Shown here: one piece after another, positions 36,786-46,356 of the stretch
Position numbering within the stretch: position 1 is the stretch's first letter
Layout: the number at the start of each line of letters is the position of its first letter
From: GWF2-33-9 sp964405755
GTDB lineage: Bacteria > Bacteroidota > Ignavibacteria > Kapaibacteriales > UBA2268
Direction: 5' to 3'
NCBI GenBank assembly: GCA_964405755.1
Contig: CAYOPF010000001.1
Location: forward strand, 29,793-93,792
Length of the DNA: 64,000 nucleotides
The notes under the pieces: generated by a model
Seen by the model: the letters and a program-made list of their open reading frames with translations, nothing else
What the model was told of the DNA's origin: nothing
Databases searched by the model: none
Position numbers and translations under genes: made by a program

Positions 36786-38807
36786 ATGAAAAAATCAATT
36801 TTAGTATTTATGGCTGTAATCACGCTTGTAGTAAGCACTTTGGCACAAACAGAAACTTTAAATTTGAGAGGAACTGCCAAAATTTCATCAATTTGTTTGG
36901 ATGAAGAAAAAATATTTGTCGGTGCATACAATTCTGGTTTTTATGTTTACGATTTTCAAGCTAATACTGAGACTAAAATTTCTGCGCCCTTCGATAGTTA
37001 TACTATTTCAAAAAATGATTCCTATTATTTTTTACCAAAATCTAATGCAGTTTTGCTCTATAACAAAGATAAAAAAAACCACCAAGAATTAGCTCCCTTA
37101 CCATCGAATATTATTCGTTCATTTGCCGCAGACAATTCTAAATTGGTAATTGGACTGTATGGAACAGGAGTAATATATGCAGATATTCAAAAATACTCTT
37201 TTCTCTATAAAAACAAAAATCTTGGTTATCCCGATGTTACAAATGTTTCGATATATCAGGATTCTATTCTGCTTGCAACAACCCATAGTGGTGGATTTTT
37301 TATTTCTCCATTTGACTCCACATCGGAATGGAAGCCCAAAAATAAAGGTCTGGATAACACTATTATAAATTTATTGACGCATAATAACCAAAGTATTTAT
37401 GTTGTAATTGGTGCTAATAAATTGTATCGCTCCAACGATCTTGGAGAGAATTGGGAAAGAATCAATTTCCCGACTCCAAACATAATAGTATCGATTAAAA
37501 TGCTGGGACAAGCATTATGGGTTGCAACAAAAAACAATGGTCTTTATATGTCTCTAAATAATGGTGGCTCTTGGAGCAATATAAATAATTTTGATAAAGA
37601 AATTTCAATTTCCTCCTTCGACATAAATTCCAAGGTAATTGCCGTAGGCACTGAAGAGGATGGATTATTGTGGACTAAAAATTTAGGAAATATATGGGAA
37701 GAAAAAACATTTAAGATAGGTCAGGACGTAATAGCTGTTCGCAAAATATTGAATACTGGCAAGGATATGTTCGTTGGTACCGAAAAAGATGGTATTTTCT
37801 TTTCGAGTAACAAAGGAAACAAATTTGCAAGCACTGGATTTTTAAATCCAGGTGATTTTATTTTCGATATGACTGAAAAACAACAGAAAATATTTGCCGC
37901 TTCCCTTTACGGTGGCATTTATAAATCAACAGACTATGGAGCTACCTGGAAAAGTGCGAACATTGAAATTTCAAGTAAAAGAACTACACGGCTCACATGG
38001 ATAGACGATACATTGGTTGCGGCAACCAACGGAGGCGGTGTGAACATATCTACAAATTGGGGCGAAAGTTGGACTCAGAGAAATTCTGGATTGGGATTTA
38101 AATACTTAGCAGCAGTACATTACAATAATGGGAGATTATTTGCTGCATCATTTGGTGGTGGATTATATTATTCGGACGATAATGGTTTCAATTGGAAAAA
38201 AGCTACTGGTATTCCCGATGAATATACTATTAGACTGAGATCAGAGGGGAACAATCTATACTTAGGTACATCTGAAGGGTTATATACCTCTTCGGATAAT
38301 GGAAATAACTGGGTAAAAGGAAAATTAGAAGGTGCAATCTATGATATGCTTGCATTTGATGAATACGTTTTTGTTGCGGTTTTCAGCACTGGACTATATC
38401 TTTCCAGAGACAAGGGATTAACTTACGAGTTAGTTAAGGAATATAAGGGTGATTACGAAATGCTTTGTTTATCGATGGACAAAGATTATTTATATATTTG
38501 CACATTAAAGGGATTATATCGGCTAAAATTTAGCACCCTGAACATTACTTCGGTTCCAGAAGATAAATTGGTAACTAAAAACGAGCCTTTTGATATTTTC
38601 CCAAATCCGTGCAGAGATGTGTTATTCTTTCATAGTAAAGACGAAACTACATATAAATACATCGATATTTACGATTTAAATGGATTATTATTAATTCGTA
38701 ATGCTATCAATCATCAACCTGAAATAAAATTGGATATTGGGAATTTGCCAAATGGGGCGTATTATATTAAAGCGGGTACTTCAGGAAAAATCTTTATAAA
38801 AGAATAG
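36786..38807 (+). CDS. T9SS-exported BNR-repeat (sialidase/VPS10-like propeller) protein
   Basis: 673 residues; the signal peptide ends ...VSTLAQ. The body has about nine Asp-box blades: 'SNDLGENWERI', 'SLNNGGSWSNI', 'STDYGATWKSA', 'STNWGESWTQR', 'SDDNGFNWKKA', 'SSDNGNNWVKG' and others, spaced about 45 residues apart. The last ~80 residues are a T9SS type A domain ('FDIFPNPCRDVLFF', 'IDIYDLNGLLLI', 'LPNGAYYIKAG'). No enzyme active site is visible, so a propeller for binding on the cell surface is more likely than a sialidase. It is a paralogue in style of the frameshifted gene at 15386. Confidence 0.85.
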   Translation: MKKSILVFMAVITLVVSTLAQTETLNLRGTAKISSICLDEEKIFVGAYNSGFYVYDFQANTETKISAPFDSYTISKNDSYYFLPKSNAVLLYNKDKKNHQELAPLPSNIIRSFAADNSKLVIGLYGTGVIYADIQKYSFLYKNKNLGYPDVTNVSIYQDSILLATTHSGGFFISPFDSTSEWKPKNKGLDNTIINLLTHNNQSIYVVIGANKLYRSNDLGENWERINFPTPNIIVSIKMLGQALWVATKNNGLYMSLNNGGSWSNINNFDKEISISSFDINSKVIAVGTEEDGLLWTKNLGNIWEEKTFKIGQDVIAVRKILNTGKDMFVGTEKDGIFFSSNKGNKFASTGFLNPGDFIFDMTEKQQKIFAASLYGGIYKSTDYGATWKSANIEISSKRTTRLTWIDDTLVAATNGGGVNISTNWGESWTQRNSGLGFKYLAAVHYNNGRLFAASFGGGLYYSDDNGFNWKKATGIPDEYTIRLRSEGNNLYLGTSEGLYTSSDNGNNWVKGKLEGAIYDMLAFDEYVFVAVFSTGLYLSRDKGLTYELVKEYKGDYEMLCLSMDKDYLYICTLKGLYRLKFSTLNITSVPEDKLVTKNEPFDIFPNPCRDVLFFHSKDETTYKYIDIYDLNGLLLIRNAINHQPEIKLDIGNLPNGAYYIKAGTSGKIFIKE

Positions 38808-38849
38808 AAAATGTTTTTAAATGGAAATTATCAAATTCTATAAAAAATA

Positions 38850-40697
38850 TTAGTTGTTGCTACTTTCGATTGGGATGGAAAAGTAGAACTTAGAGCCAAC
38901 TCCAACCTCTGATTCCAACCAAATCCTGCCACCCAATAGTTCAGTGTAGGCTTTTGCGATGGACAAACCCAAACCTGAGCCTTCGTGTTCTCGCGAAAGA
39001 TTTGTATCTACTTGATAGAATGGTTTGAAGATATCTTCGTAATGCTCTCTTGCGATACCTTTTCCAGTATCTTTTACGTAAAAGACTACTTCGTTGTTTT
39101 CGGTGTAATTGCCAATTTCCACACTACCTTGTTTTGTAAATTTTACAGCATCTTGGATAAGTCGCAGTAATATAGAATCCAATTTCACGACATCTGTTTC
39201 GATCAAAGATAAGGTGTTTGGCAAACTTTCATTTAAAACAAATTCGAGTGCTAATTCCCTGATCTGTTCTTTAAATAATGTATGATGCGACTTAATGATT
39301 GTGCGTATGTTGGTCATTTCCTTTGATACTTTAACTTCGCCTGCTTGAATTCGCGACATTTCGACAATATCATTAATTGTTGTTATCAGTCTTTCGCTAC
39401 CGTGGTTAACAATTTGTACATATTGCTCAATTTCTTCCCTACTTAGATTAGGTTCTTCCAATAAATTTAAGAATCCAAGAATTCCATTCATTGGTGTACG
39501 GATTTCGTGTGATAAATTCAGCAAAAATGCAGTTTTAAGTCTGTCGCTTTCCTCTGCTTTTTCTTTTGCTTTCAATAAATTTTTATGAGTGTCAATTCTA
39601 CTTTGGATATTTACTAAAATATGTGCAAAAAACTCAAGCAAATACTTCTCTTGTTCGGAATATGAATGATAATCGTGAACATAATCGAATCCCACAAATC
39701 CTACACAATCATTATTATTAATTAATGGAATTGCAATCAAACTTTTAATACCTTGGGGTTCGATTACTTGCCTTACACCATCGTTTTCAGGCAAATTATT
39801 GGTGGATTCGATGTAAATAAATTCTTTGTTTTTGTGTTTTTTGGGCCACCAATCGAGTAATTCGTTCGGAATATTTTGCAATTCTTCTATTTGAGTAGAT
39901 ATACCTGGACGGCACCATTCATAAGTGTTCGAGCATGTGTTTTTATCCCAATTATAATCAAATATATAAACTCTATCGGCACCGACAAAAAGTCCTATAT
40001 CCTCCATAGAGCGATTAATTGATTCAAAGGTTTTATTGATTGGAACATTAATGTGTTCTGATGCAATTTTTAGCAATAAGTTTAAGTATTTATTCTTATA
40101 TGATATTTCTTTTTGTGCCTTTTTTCTTTCAGAGATATCGCAGAAAATACCCATAATACAATTCTTACCCTGATAATCGATTTTAGATGCTAATACTTCT
40201 ACAGGAATTTTGGAACCATCGTAAGTCAATAATTCATTTTCGATTGTTGACGAACTCATTTCTCTCTCAACTTCTAATTTATGTTGACGAAAAGTGTCTT
40301 TACTATAATCTTCTATTACTGGTGGGTGAAGTTGAGATTGATGCAAACCAACAATATTCTCTTTTGTTGTGTTCATCAATTCAATACCTTTCTTATTCAT
40401 TTCGAGTATAACTCCGGTATCTATATCAGCAATAAAAATTGCATCTGCGGCATTTTCGAAAATATTTTTAAATTGTTTTTCTCGCTCTTCTGCTTTTTGT
40501 TTTGCTAATAACAATTCATTTTCGATTTTCTTTCTCTCTGTTATATCCTGAAAAGCACCAAATATTGATGCAGGATCGCCTTTTTCATTATACTTCACTT
40601 TCCCTTGTGCTCGAACATTTATTATTTTTCCTGTTGCTGTTAGTAGTTCCAAATCTTTATCGAAAACCTCTCCTTTCTCGATTGCATCTTGTACCAA
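38850..40697 (-). CDS. Kinase piece 3: PAS-PAS-GAF-HisKA-HATPase
   Basis: 615 residues from a TTG; the frame is open upstream to the TAA at 40710. It contains the end of PAS4 ('FGAFQDITERKKIENEL'), PAS5 ('FKNIFENAADAIFIADIDTG'), a GAF ('INRSMEDIGLFVGADRVYIF' through 'FVGFDYVHDY'), HisKA with the phospho-acceptor in 'LNLSHEIRTPMNGILGF' and HATPase_c with 'DTGKGI' and 'GSGLGLSIAKAY'. If translated on its own it would be a catalytic fragment without most sensors. The N-box Asn is Asp. Confidence 0.75.
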   Translation of the reverse strand: MVQDAIEKGEVFDKDLELLTATGKIINVRAQGKVKYNEKGDPASIFGAFQDITERKKIENELLLAKQKAEEREKQFKNIFENAADAIFIADIDTGVILEMNKKGIELMNTTKENIVGLHQSQLHPPVIEDYSKDTFRQHKLEVEREMSSSTIENELLTYDGSKIPVEVLASKIDYQGKNCIMGIFCDISERKKAQKEISYKNKYLNLLLKIASEHINVPINKTFESINRSMEDIGLFVGADRVYIFDYNWDKNTCSNTYEWCRPGISTQIEELQNIPNELLDWWPKKHKNKEFIYIESTNNLPENDGVRQVIEPQGIKSLIAIPLINNNDCVGFVGFDYVHDYHSYSEQEKYLLEFFAHILVNIQSRIDTHKNLLKAKEKAEESDRLKTAFLLNLSHEIRTPMNGILGFLNLLEEPNLSREEIEQYVQIVNHGSERLITTINDIVEMSRIQAGEVKVSKEMTNIRTIIKSHHTLFKEQIRELALEFVLNESLPNTLSLIETDVVKLDSILLRLIQDAVKFTKQGSVEIGNYTENNEVVFYVKDTGKGIAREHYEDIFKPFYQVDTNLSREHEGSGLGLSIAKAYTELLGGRIWLESEVGVGSKFYFSIPIESSNN

Positions 40698-40709
40698 TTT
40701 TGCAATTAT

Positions 40710-42134
40710 TTATTTGGATTCACCATAGTAGAAGTTTATACCTTCTTCCACCTTCGGTTCGTAGTCGTAAGGAACTTCGTGTATATTATGTACTTGCTTT
40801 GTCCAGGTTAATTTGTTCGTTAATAAATCTATTTTCCATCCACCTATTTTTGCAATATGTCCCATTTCGTTTAATAACAACTCACTTTCTTCTGCTTTTT
40901 GCTTTGCTTCAATAATTTCAATCTCTTTAAGTTTCTTTTCAGTTATATTTTTTCCAAAGAAGCTAACCCCAATAATCTCGTCATGCATGTAAACTGGATT
41001 GGCTGAAACCTGTATATATTGCGGTCCGTTTTGGGTTTGAATTTTGTCGTCGATGATAAATCGCTCGCCATTAAAAGCTCTGCTATAATACCCAAGCCAT
41101 AAATCTTTCATCTCTCCTTGCATTAAATCAATAAATTTTTTGCCTACTTCTAACTTAATTCCAAAAGCTTGTTCAAAATCGTTTCGAAAAACTTCATTAA
41201 CGTACATTAAATTATAGTTTTTATCTATTGCCCAGATACTTTCTGTAGTATTTTCGATAAGTGCCTGCAAATTGGACTTACTTTCCTCTAATTCTACAAT
41301 TGTATTTTTTATTACTTCGGCATTTCTTATATCTTCTGTTATCTCGTGGAACATGGCAAAATTAATATCACTTAAAAAGAATGAGGTTACTTCGACAACT
41401 TTTACTGAACCATCTTTACATTTAATATTAAACGATCTTAAACTTGTTGGTTCGCTTTTTCGAATTGCTGTTGCAGTAAGTTCTGCCCACTCTTTTTCTA
41501 CATATTCCTTATAATTCAAATCATCATAAACTGTTTCGAACCATGTTTTAATATCAGGAATATCGTCAATTGTGTAACCAAAAGTATCGACAAAATTACG
41601 ATTATACGCTAACATTTTACCATTGTTGTCGGCAATTGCAATAGGAAACGCTGAGTAATCGAAAACATTTTTAAATTTTTCCTGTTCTTCGGCTGCTTTT
41701 CGTAATGCATTATTGGATTGGTTGATAGCTCGTTTTAAAGGAGTAACGTCAACGGCAGTAAATGTTGTTCCTTCGGATATGTTGTTTAAATCGATTGGTG
41801 TAGAAGATAATATTATGTCAATAATCTCGCCAGATTTCTTAACCCATTTAGTTTCCACAGTTCCTTTGCCATAATTGAGTATCTGCCTGTATTTTTCTTC
41901 TCCAACATTAAGGAATTCTTCTTCATTAGGATAGAGCATTATAGAATTTTGTCCTACCAAATCCTCCTTTTTATAGCCTAGCAATTCACACATATAATTG
42001 TTCACATCGAGCAATATTCTATTCTTCACAACACCGATACATGTAGGTGCTGCCCTAAAAATGCTTGATAATCGCAATTCATTATTTTTATATATTTCAT
42101 AAAGTCTTACTAATTCAGTATTCCTTGTAGCCAA
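40710..42134 (-). CDS. Kinase piece 2: coiled coil and PAS1-PAS4 (truncated)
   Basis: 474 residues from a TTG at 42134. The same frame continues upstream to 42327 and encodes the end of a GAF domain and a coiled coil ('NYKKQLEKVVQERTEEL'). Three PAS domains follow ('LSSIFRAAPTCIGVVKNRI', 'NVFDYSAFPIAIADNNGKM', 'IENTTESIWAIDKNYNLMY'), plus the first half of PAS4, cut by TAA at 40710-40712. No kinase core is present. Not expected to work alone. Confidence 0.65.
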   Translation of the reverse strand: MATRNTELVRLYEIYKNNELRLSSIFRAAPTCIGVVKNRILLDVNNYMCELLGYKKEDLVGQNSIMLYPNEEEFLNVGEEKYRQILNYGKGTVETKWVKKSGEIIDIILSSTPIDLNNISEGTTFTAVDVTPLKRAINQSNNALRKAAEEQEKFKNVFDYSAFPIAIADNNGKMLAYNRNFVDTFGYTIDDIPDIKTWFETVYDDLNYKEYVEKEWAELTATAIRKSEPTSLRSFNIKCKDGSVKVVEVTSFFLSDINFAMFHEITEDIRNAEVIKNTIVELEESKSNLQALIENTTESIWAIDKNYNLMYVNEVFRNDFEQAFGIKLEVGKKFIDLMQGEMKDLWLGYYSRAFNGERFIIDDKIQTQNGPQYIQVSANPVYMHDEIIGVSFFGKNITEKKLKEIEIIEAKQKAEESELLLNEMGHIAKIGGWKIDLLTNKLTWTKQVHNIHEVPYDYEPKVEEGINFYYGESK

Positions 42135-42307
42135 TTCTTCAGTTCTTTCTTGTACGACTTTCTCTAATTGTTTCTTGTAATTTAATAGCTCATTATACTG
42201 ATTCTCGATTTGTTGTTTGTGCAGTGCATTCTCGATGTTAATTGCAATAAGAGTTGCAAAATTTTGGAAAGCTTGAATTATATTTTCCGAGCAACTTTCA
42301 ATTAACT

Positions 42308-42622
42308 TTAGTGCAATAACCCATAATTAGCATTATTGGTACTAACAGAAATTACTTTTGTATTAGGTAGATTTACTTTTGTGCAATTTGGGATAAATGT
42401 TTCGAAATACTCGCATGTTTCACATTCTGGGACAACAATGTCTCCAATTGGTTTTTTTGCATTCTTTAATGAAATGCGGCATTTTTCGACAATTCCAATA
42501 TCTTTAATTGAGTTATAAATATATTGGCTGAGATTTTCATCAACTGGAATTGAGTTGCTCGAAATCTGGTAATTAATCAATTTATTTAAAATGTCAAGTT
42601 CGTTTTGATGAATGCCATTCAT
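42308..42622 (-). CDS. Kinase piece 1: N-terminal part of a GAF domain
   Basis: 104 residues starting at a true ATG. It has an alpha/beta GAF-type pattern with cysteines in 'PECETCEYFETFIPNCTKV', then 'VISVSTNNANYG' before the frameshift. The Cys-x-x-Cys...Cys set could bind a metal or heme in the sensor, which is speculation. It gives the authentic start of the broken kinase. Confidence 0.6.
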   Translation of the reverse strand: MNGIHQNELDILNKLINYQISSNSIPVDENLSQYIYNSIKDIGIVEKCRISLKNAKKPIGDIVVPECETCEYFETFIPNCTKVNLPNTKVISVSTNNANYGLLH

Positions 42623-42756
42623 AACTCAATCTTTTTTTTTAATTACTGTATAAATATGTATGTGTAAAATAACAATATTTTACTTAATAACAAAAACAAA
42701 TTTTAGAATAAATAGTTAGTTTATACAATTTCTTAAATGTATTAACTTGCTATTAT

Positions 42757-43209
42757 TTACAAGAAAAATCCTAAAGGCATAATCAAAGCCGTAATTAGAT
42801 TTAAAGCAGCTCTAATTTTGTTCCCACGACTTAATTCTACCCTTAAAATATGAAGTTGTTTTACTTCTTTTTCACTTGTTTTCCCCACTTTCGAATATAT
42901 TGGCAAGTTTATCACTTTCGAGACAATCGATGTAATCACCCACAATGCAAAGCCAATTGTAAACCAAATATTTCCAAAGCCATAGATAATGTAATACGGT
43001 ATCACTCCAACAAATGTAATTGAAGATACAATGAGCATAAATGGAGATCTGGTTGCAAATCTATACAGTAATTCCAAGAAGTGTTTAAATTCCACCTCTG
43101 TTAGGTGGTTCATTACATTTTGCAAAACACCAGCAATAAAAATCAATAAGATTGCACTAAAAGCTACCGGTACATAAAGAGCTAATTCGACTATTTCTTG
43201 AGTATTCAT
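42757..43209 (-). CDS. DUF1772-like membrane protein
   Basis: About 150 residues with four predicted transmembrane segments. 'NLPIYSKVGK' and the late 'ELSRGNKIRAALNLITALIM' resemble the conserved N-P and W-x-x-x-N-x-x-R parts of DUF1772/anthrone-oxygenase-like proteins, though the match is loose. The start is the ATG at 43209, with AAGGAAAA about 9 bases upstream; the TTG at 43233 overlaps that site. Function unknown. It sits alone between the broken kinase and the OmpA gene. Confidence 0.6.
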   Translation of the reverse strand: MNTQEIVELALYVPVAFSAILLIFIAGVLQNVMNHLTEVEFKHFLELLYRFATRSPFMLIVSSITFVGVIPYYIIYGFGNIWFTIGFALWVITSIVSKVINLPIYSKVGKTSEKEVKQLHILRVELSRGNKIRAALNLITALIMPLGFFL

Positions 43210-43392
43210 ATTATTGTTTTCCTTTTTTCGCAAAAATAAACATTTTAATCTACAATTGTGTCAGAATTTTGTATAAATTTTGTCAAGATATTGTACTTTA
43301 TTAAAAATTCTTCATTTTCTAATAAAATATTCTATTATTAAAGAACAATGGTATCAGAAATTTGGTAATTTGCAATAAATATTTGATGTAAT

Positions 43393-44616
43393 ATGAAAAA
43401 AATCTTATTTGTTATTCTGGTTTTTGCTTTACTCCTTAATTATTCTCATTCTCAATTTGAGTTTCTCAAGAAAAAAGTTGAAAAAGAAATTGAGAAAGAA
43501 TTAGAAAAAACAGAAGAAGGAGAGGAAGAAAACAAAGATAAAGAAAAATCCAAAAACGAAGAAAAGAAAGAAGAAACGAAAGAACAAGAAGCTCCTAAGC
43601 AAGCTAATTTGCAAAGTTATTCCAAATTCGACTTTGTACCTGGCGAAAAAATAATATTTTACGAAGATTTCTCTCAGGATGCTATTGGTGATTTTCCTGC
43701 TTTATGGAACACTAATGGTTCTGCCGAAGTAGTAACGAATGATATGTTTCCAGGAAATTGGCTAAAATTTGTTGGGAATCAAGCTGTCTGGACAGATAAA
43801 TTATTGAATCTTCCTGATAACTATACTATTGAATTTGATATTATCCCCTATGTAAATGAAAAAAACGAAATGGAAGGATACGGATTTAGGATTATGCAAA
43901 GTGTAAATGCGAAGGCTTTTGATCATGGTGCAGTTCCAGGCAAAGCTGGATTTTACTATACAGTTGAATACTTTGGAAGATCAAACTACAGAACATATAT
44001 TAACAATCCTGATTACGACGAAATGGGTTTAACTGGCCACAAAGATGACAAATCAACTTACCAGATTTTAAATAAAAAATATAGGATTTCTGTTTGGGTT
44101 CAAAGGTCAAGAGTAAGATTATACATGAATGAAACCAAACTTTTCGATTTACCAAAAGCGTTTCCAGCCGAAGCTGTTAAAATGGACAGAATCAGATTTG
44201 AAGATGGTGCATTTTTAGTATCCAACATCCGAATTGCAGTTGGTTCTCCAGACTTAAGGAGCAAGTTGTTGACAGAAGGCAAATTAGTTAGCTATGGAAT
44301 ATATTTCGATGTTAATAAAGATATAGTAAAGCCAGAATCCTATACTACGATAAAAGGAATTGCAGATATTTTGAAAGAAAATCCTACTTTAAAAATCAAA
44401 ATAGTTGGTCATACCGATAGTGATGGCGACGATGCCTTAAATTTGAATTTATCAAAACGAAGAGCAGAGAATGTTAAAAACTCACTCGTTAGTGACTTTG
44501 GCATTGATGCATCTCGAATAGAGTTTGATGGCTCGGGCGAAAAAAAGCCAATTGCTCCCAACGATTCACCTGCAAACAAAGCATTGAACAGAAGAGTTGA
44601 ATTTTTAAAATTATAA
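43393..44616 (+). CDS. OmpA-family outer membrane/peptidoglycan-binding protein
   Basis: 407 residues; the signal peptide ends ...SHSQ. Residues ~27-70 are a very charged Lys/Glu linker. The middle (~85-290) is a beta-rich domain like a concanavalin/LamG module ('IFYEDFSQDAIGDFPALW', 'NYTIEFDIIPYV', 'FRIMQSVN', 'RVRLYMNETKLFDLP'). Residues ~300-407 are an OmpA_C domain with 'IKIVGHTDSDGDDALNLNLSKRRAENV' in its conserved order and 'NRRVEF' at the end, which binds meso-DAP in peptidoglycan. There is no barrel, so it is probably periplasmic or T9SS-independent, linking the wall to a sugar. Confidence 0.85.
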   Translation: MKKILFVILVFALLLNYSHSQFEFLKKKVEKEIEKELEKTEEGEEENKDKEKSKNEEKKEETKEQEAPKQANLQSYSKFDFVPGEKIIFYEDFSQDAIGDFPALWNTNGSAEVVTNDMFPGNWLKFVGNQAVWTDKLLNLPDNYTIEFDIIPYVNEKNEMEGYGFRIMQSVNAKAFDHGAVPGKAGFYYTVEYFGRSNYRTYINNPDYDEMGLTGHKDDKSTYQILNKKYRISVWVQRSRVRLYMNETKLFDLPKAFPAEAVKMDRIRFEDGAFLVSNIRIAVGSPDLRSKLLTEGKLVSYGIYFDVNKDIVKPESYTTIKGIADILKENPTLKIKIVGHTDSDGDDALNLNLSKRRAENVKNSLVSDFGIDASRIEFDGSGEKKPIAPNDSPANKALNRRVEFLKL

Positions 44617-44682
44617 AAATCAATACAAAAACTTTTTATTACATTTTTTCGTAATTGTTACTAATAATTTTCTAATTTTTTT

Positions 44683-45621
44683 ATGAATAATAATCTTTAT
44701 ACTGTTTTAGGTTCAAACGGACCTGTCGGAAGGTCAGTTATTAATCAATTAATCAATTCGGGCAAACAAGTTCGTGGCGTTCAGCGTAGTATAGAGCATC
44801 AAGCTAATTTCGACATAATAAACGCAGATATATTAAACAAAGAAAAATCAGCATTGGCTATCGAAGGATCTTCGTTCGTGTTCTTGAGCATCGGAATACA
44901 GTATAGTTATAAAGCTTGGAGCGAACAATGGGAAAGAATTATGGAAAATACAATTGATGCATGTACCAAAGCAAATACAAAATTAATTTTTCTCGATAAT
45001 GTCTATATGTATGGTCCAGCTCCACTTAAAGTACCTTTTGATGAAAATCATTCACAACTGCCAGTTTCACGAAAAGGGACAGTACGTAAGCGGGTTGCAG
45101 ATATGTTGCTGAACGCGTTCGAAAAGGGTAGGGTCAATGGTTTAATTGCCCGCTCAGCTGATTTTTATGGACCAAATTCAAAGCTTAATCAATTCTACTT
45201 CTCTTTTTTAGAGAATATGCTTAAAGGCAAAGCCCCGCAATCACTTCTTAATCCAAATGTCCCACATACTTATTCTTACACACACGATATTGCCAAAGCA
45301 ATGATAATGCTTGCAGAAAATGAAGATACTGGTGGTCAGGTTTGGCATTTGCCTGTTGGCAGACCAATCACGATTTACAAAGTTGCCGAAATTTTCAACA
45401 AGCACTTAGGTACGAATTATAAAGTAAGCTACATGCCATCTTTGATGCGAAAATTACTATCAATCTTTGTCCCTATGCTAAAAGAACTGAACGAAATGAT
45501 GTATCAATTCGATAATGAATATGTGATGTCCTGGGATAAGTTTCGAAACAGATTCCCCGATTTCGTAGTAACTCCTTACGAATTGGGCATTAAACAAATG
45601 ATCGATTCATTTAGGAATTAA
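44683..45621 (+). CDS. NAD-dependent epimerase/dehydratase family protein
   Basis: 312 residues of the extended SDR type. The N-terminal Rossmann loop is 'LGSNGPVGRSVI' (10-16, GxxGxxG-like). 'FLDNVYMYGP' is at the usual active-site strand and the C-terminal substrate-binding region runs 'HTYSYTHDIAKAMIMLAE' and 'WHLPVGRPITIYKVAEIF'. The standard YxxxK catalytic pair is not evident, so it may be a non-catalytic or atypical member. Substrate unknown. First of a run of plus-strand genes. Confidence 0.8.
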   Translation: MNNNLYTVLGSNGPVGRSVINQLINSGKQVRGVQRSIEHQANFDIINADILNKEKSALAIEGSSFVFLSIGIQYSYKAWSEQWERIMENTIDACTKANTKLIFLDNVYMYGPAPLKVPFDENHSQLPVSRKGTVRKRVADMLLNAFEKGRVNGLIARSADFYGPNSKLNQFYFSFLENMLKGKAPQSLLNPNVPHTYSYTHDIAKAMIMLAENEDTGGQVWHLPVGRPITIYKVAEIFNKHLGTNYKVSYMPSLMRKLLSIFVPMLKELNEMMYQFDNEYVMSWDKFRNRFPDFVVTPYELGIKQMIDSFRN

Positions 45622-45671
45622 TTTATAATGAGTTAAGTCAATTCATTTTTGTGATAATAAAAAAATAACAT

Positions 45672-45974
45672 ATGACTAGAAATATATTAATAATCTTGTT
45701 ATCTATCCTGTTTCTTTCAAGTTGCAAAAATCAGTATCCTGTTGATGCAAAAATAGAAACCACTGCAACAATTAATTATATTTCACTAGAAGGTGGATTT
45801 TATGGTATTGTTACTGAAGATGGAAAGCACTTAGATCCCATAAACTTAAAAGATGAATATAAACAAAATGGTTTGAAAGTAAAGCTAACCTACAAAGAAC
45901 GAACAGATTTGGCATCTGTACACATGTGGGGTAAGTTAATTGAAATCATTGAATTACGAAGAATAGAGGAATAA
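45672..45974 (+). CDS. Small lipoprotein of unknown function
   Basis: 100 residues; lipobox 'FLSSC' with lipidated Cys at 18, followed by a compact beta-rich part ('ATINYISLEGGFYGIVTEDGKHLDPINL', 'LKVKLTYKERTDLASVHMWGKLIEIIELRRI'). This is an OB-like small domain; the central strand pattern with 'GGFYGIV' and 'GLKVKL' resembles small Bacteroidota lipoproteins involved in unknown tasks. The stop is one base before the RidA start codon, so the genes are coupled. Confidence 0.7.
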   Translation: MTRNILIILLSILFLSSCKNQYPVDAKIETTATINYISLEGGFYGIVTEDGKHLDPINLKDEYKQNGLKVKLTYKERTDLASVHMWGKLIEIIELRRIEE

Positions 45975-45975
45975 A

Positions 45976-46320
45976 ATGGCAGGACATTATTCACCATATA
46001 TTGGGCATAACGGAGTTATTTACATATCTGGCCAATTGCCTATAAATCCAACATCAATGGAAATTCCAAACGAAATTAAAACGCGAACTGAAGCAGTTTT
46101 GAATAAACTTGATAAAATTTTAATTGAGGCGGGGTCCTCGAAATATAACGTCCTACAAGTACGCATTTACATAACAAATGCTGATTACTGGGACGACGTA
46201 AATGAAGTTTACGCCAATTACTTTGGAGAGTATCGTCCCGCAAGATGCATTGTTCCGGTTCCTTCGTTGCACTTTGGTTGCAAAATTGAACTGGAAGCAA
46301 TAGCAGCAAAAATAATTTGA
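45976..46320 (+). CDS. RidA family (YjgF/YER057c/UK114) protein
   Basis: 114 residues: 'PYIGHNGVIYISGQLPINP', 'EAVLNKLDKILIEAGSS', 'VLQVRIYITN', and 'RPARCIVPVPSLHFGCKIELEAIA', where the Arg in 'PARC' is the carboxylate-binding residue of the deaminase site and the terminal Glu-Ala-Ile-Ala is conserved. RidA hydrolyses reactive 2-aminoacrylate-type enamines made by PLP enzymes. Its stop and the lipoprotein gene upstream place it in a short operon. Confidence 0.9.
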   Translation: MAGHYSPYIGHNGVIYISGQLPINPTSMEIPNEIKTRTEAVLNKLDKILIEAGSSKYNVLQVRIYITNADYWDDVNEVYANYFGEYRPARCIVPVPSLHFGCKIELEAIAAKII

Positions 46321-46356
46321 TACAAGTAAATTAATTTAATATTTGGAAATAATAAT

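Larger units (their letters stand above)
38850..42622 (-). pseudogene. Multi-sensor GAF/PAS histidine kinase, broken by one stop and one frameshift
   Basis: Three collinear pieces read as one kinase of about 1,257 codons: GAF, coiled coil, five PAS domains, second GAF, HisKA, HATPase_c. No transmembrane segment, so a cytosolic sensor. Break 1: at the GGG complement 42320-42322, adding one base joins 'NANYG' to 'VIALKLIESCSENIIQAFQ', completing the first GAF. Break 2: an in-frame TAA at 40710-40712 inside PAS4, between 'YYGESK' and 'IIAKLVQDAIEKG', where CAA (Gln) would fit. The ATP lid and DTGKGI are present, but the N box reads 'RLIQDAVKFT', with Asp in place of the usual Mg-binding Asn. No receiver domain or cognate regulator is adjacent. 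Confidence 0.8.

Noticed and set aside
36786..38807. Active sialidase
   Set aside because: Asp-box blades are present but the arginine triad and catalytic Tyr/Glu context are not recognisable; such repeats are common in binding proteins.
40502..40915. Plus-strand ORF of 137 codons crossing the kinase stop
   Set aside because: Antisense to PAS domains on both sides; low-complexity Leu/Ser product; does not explain the break.
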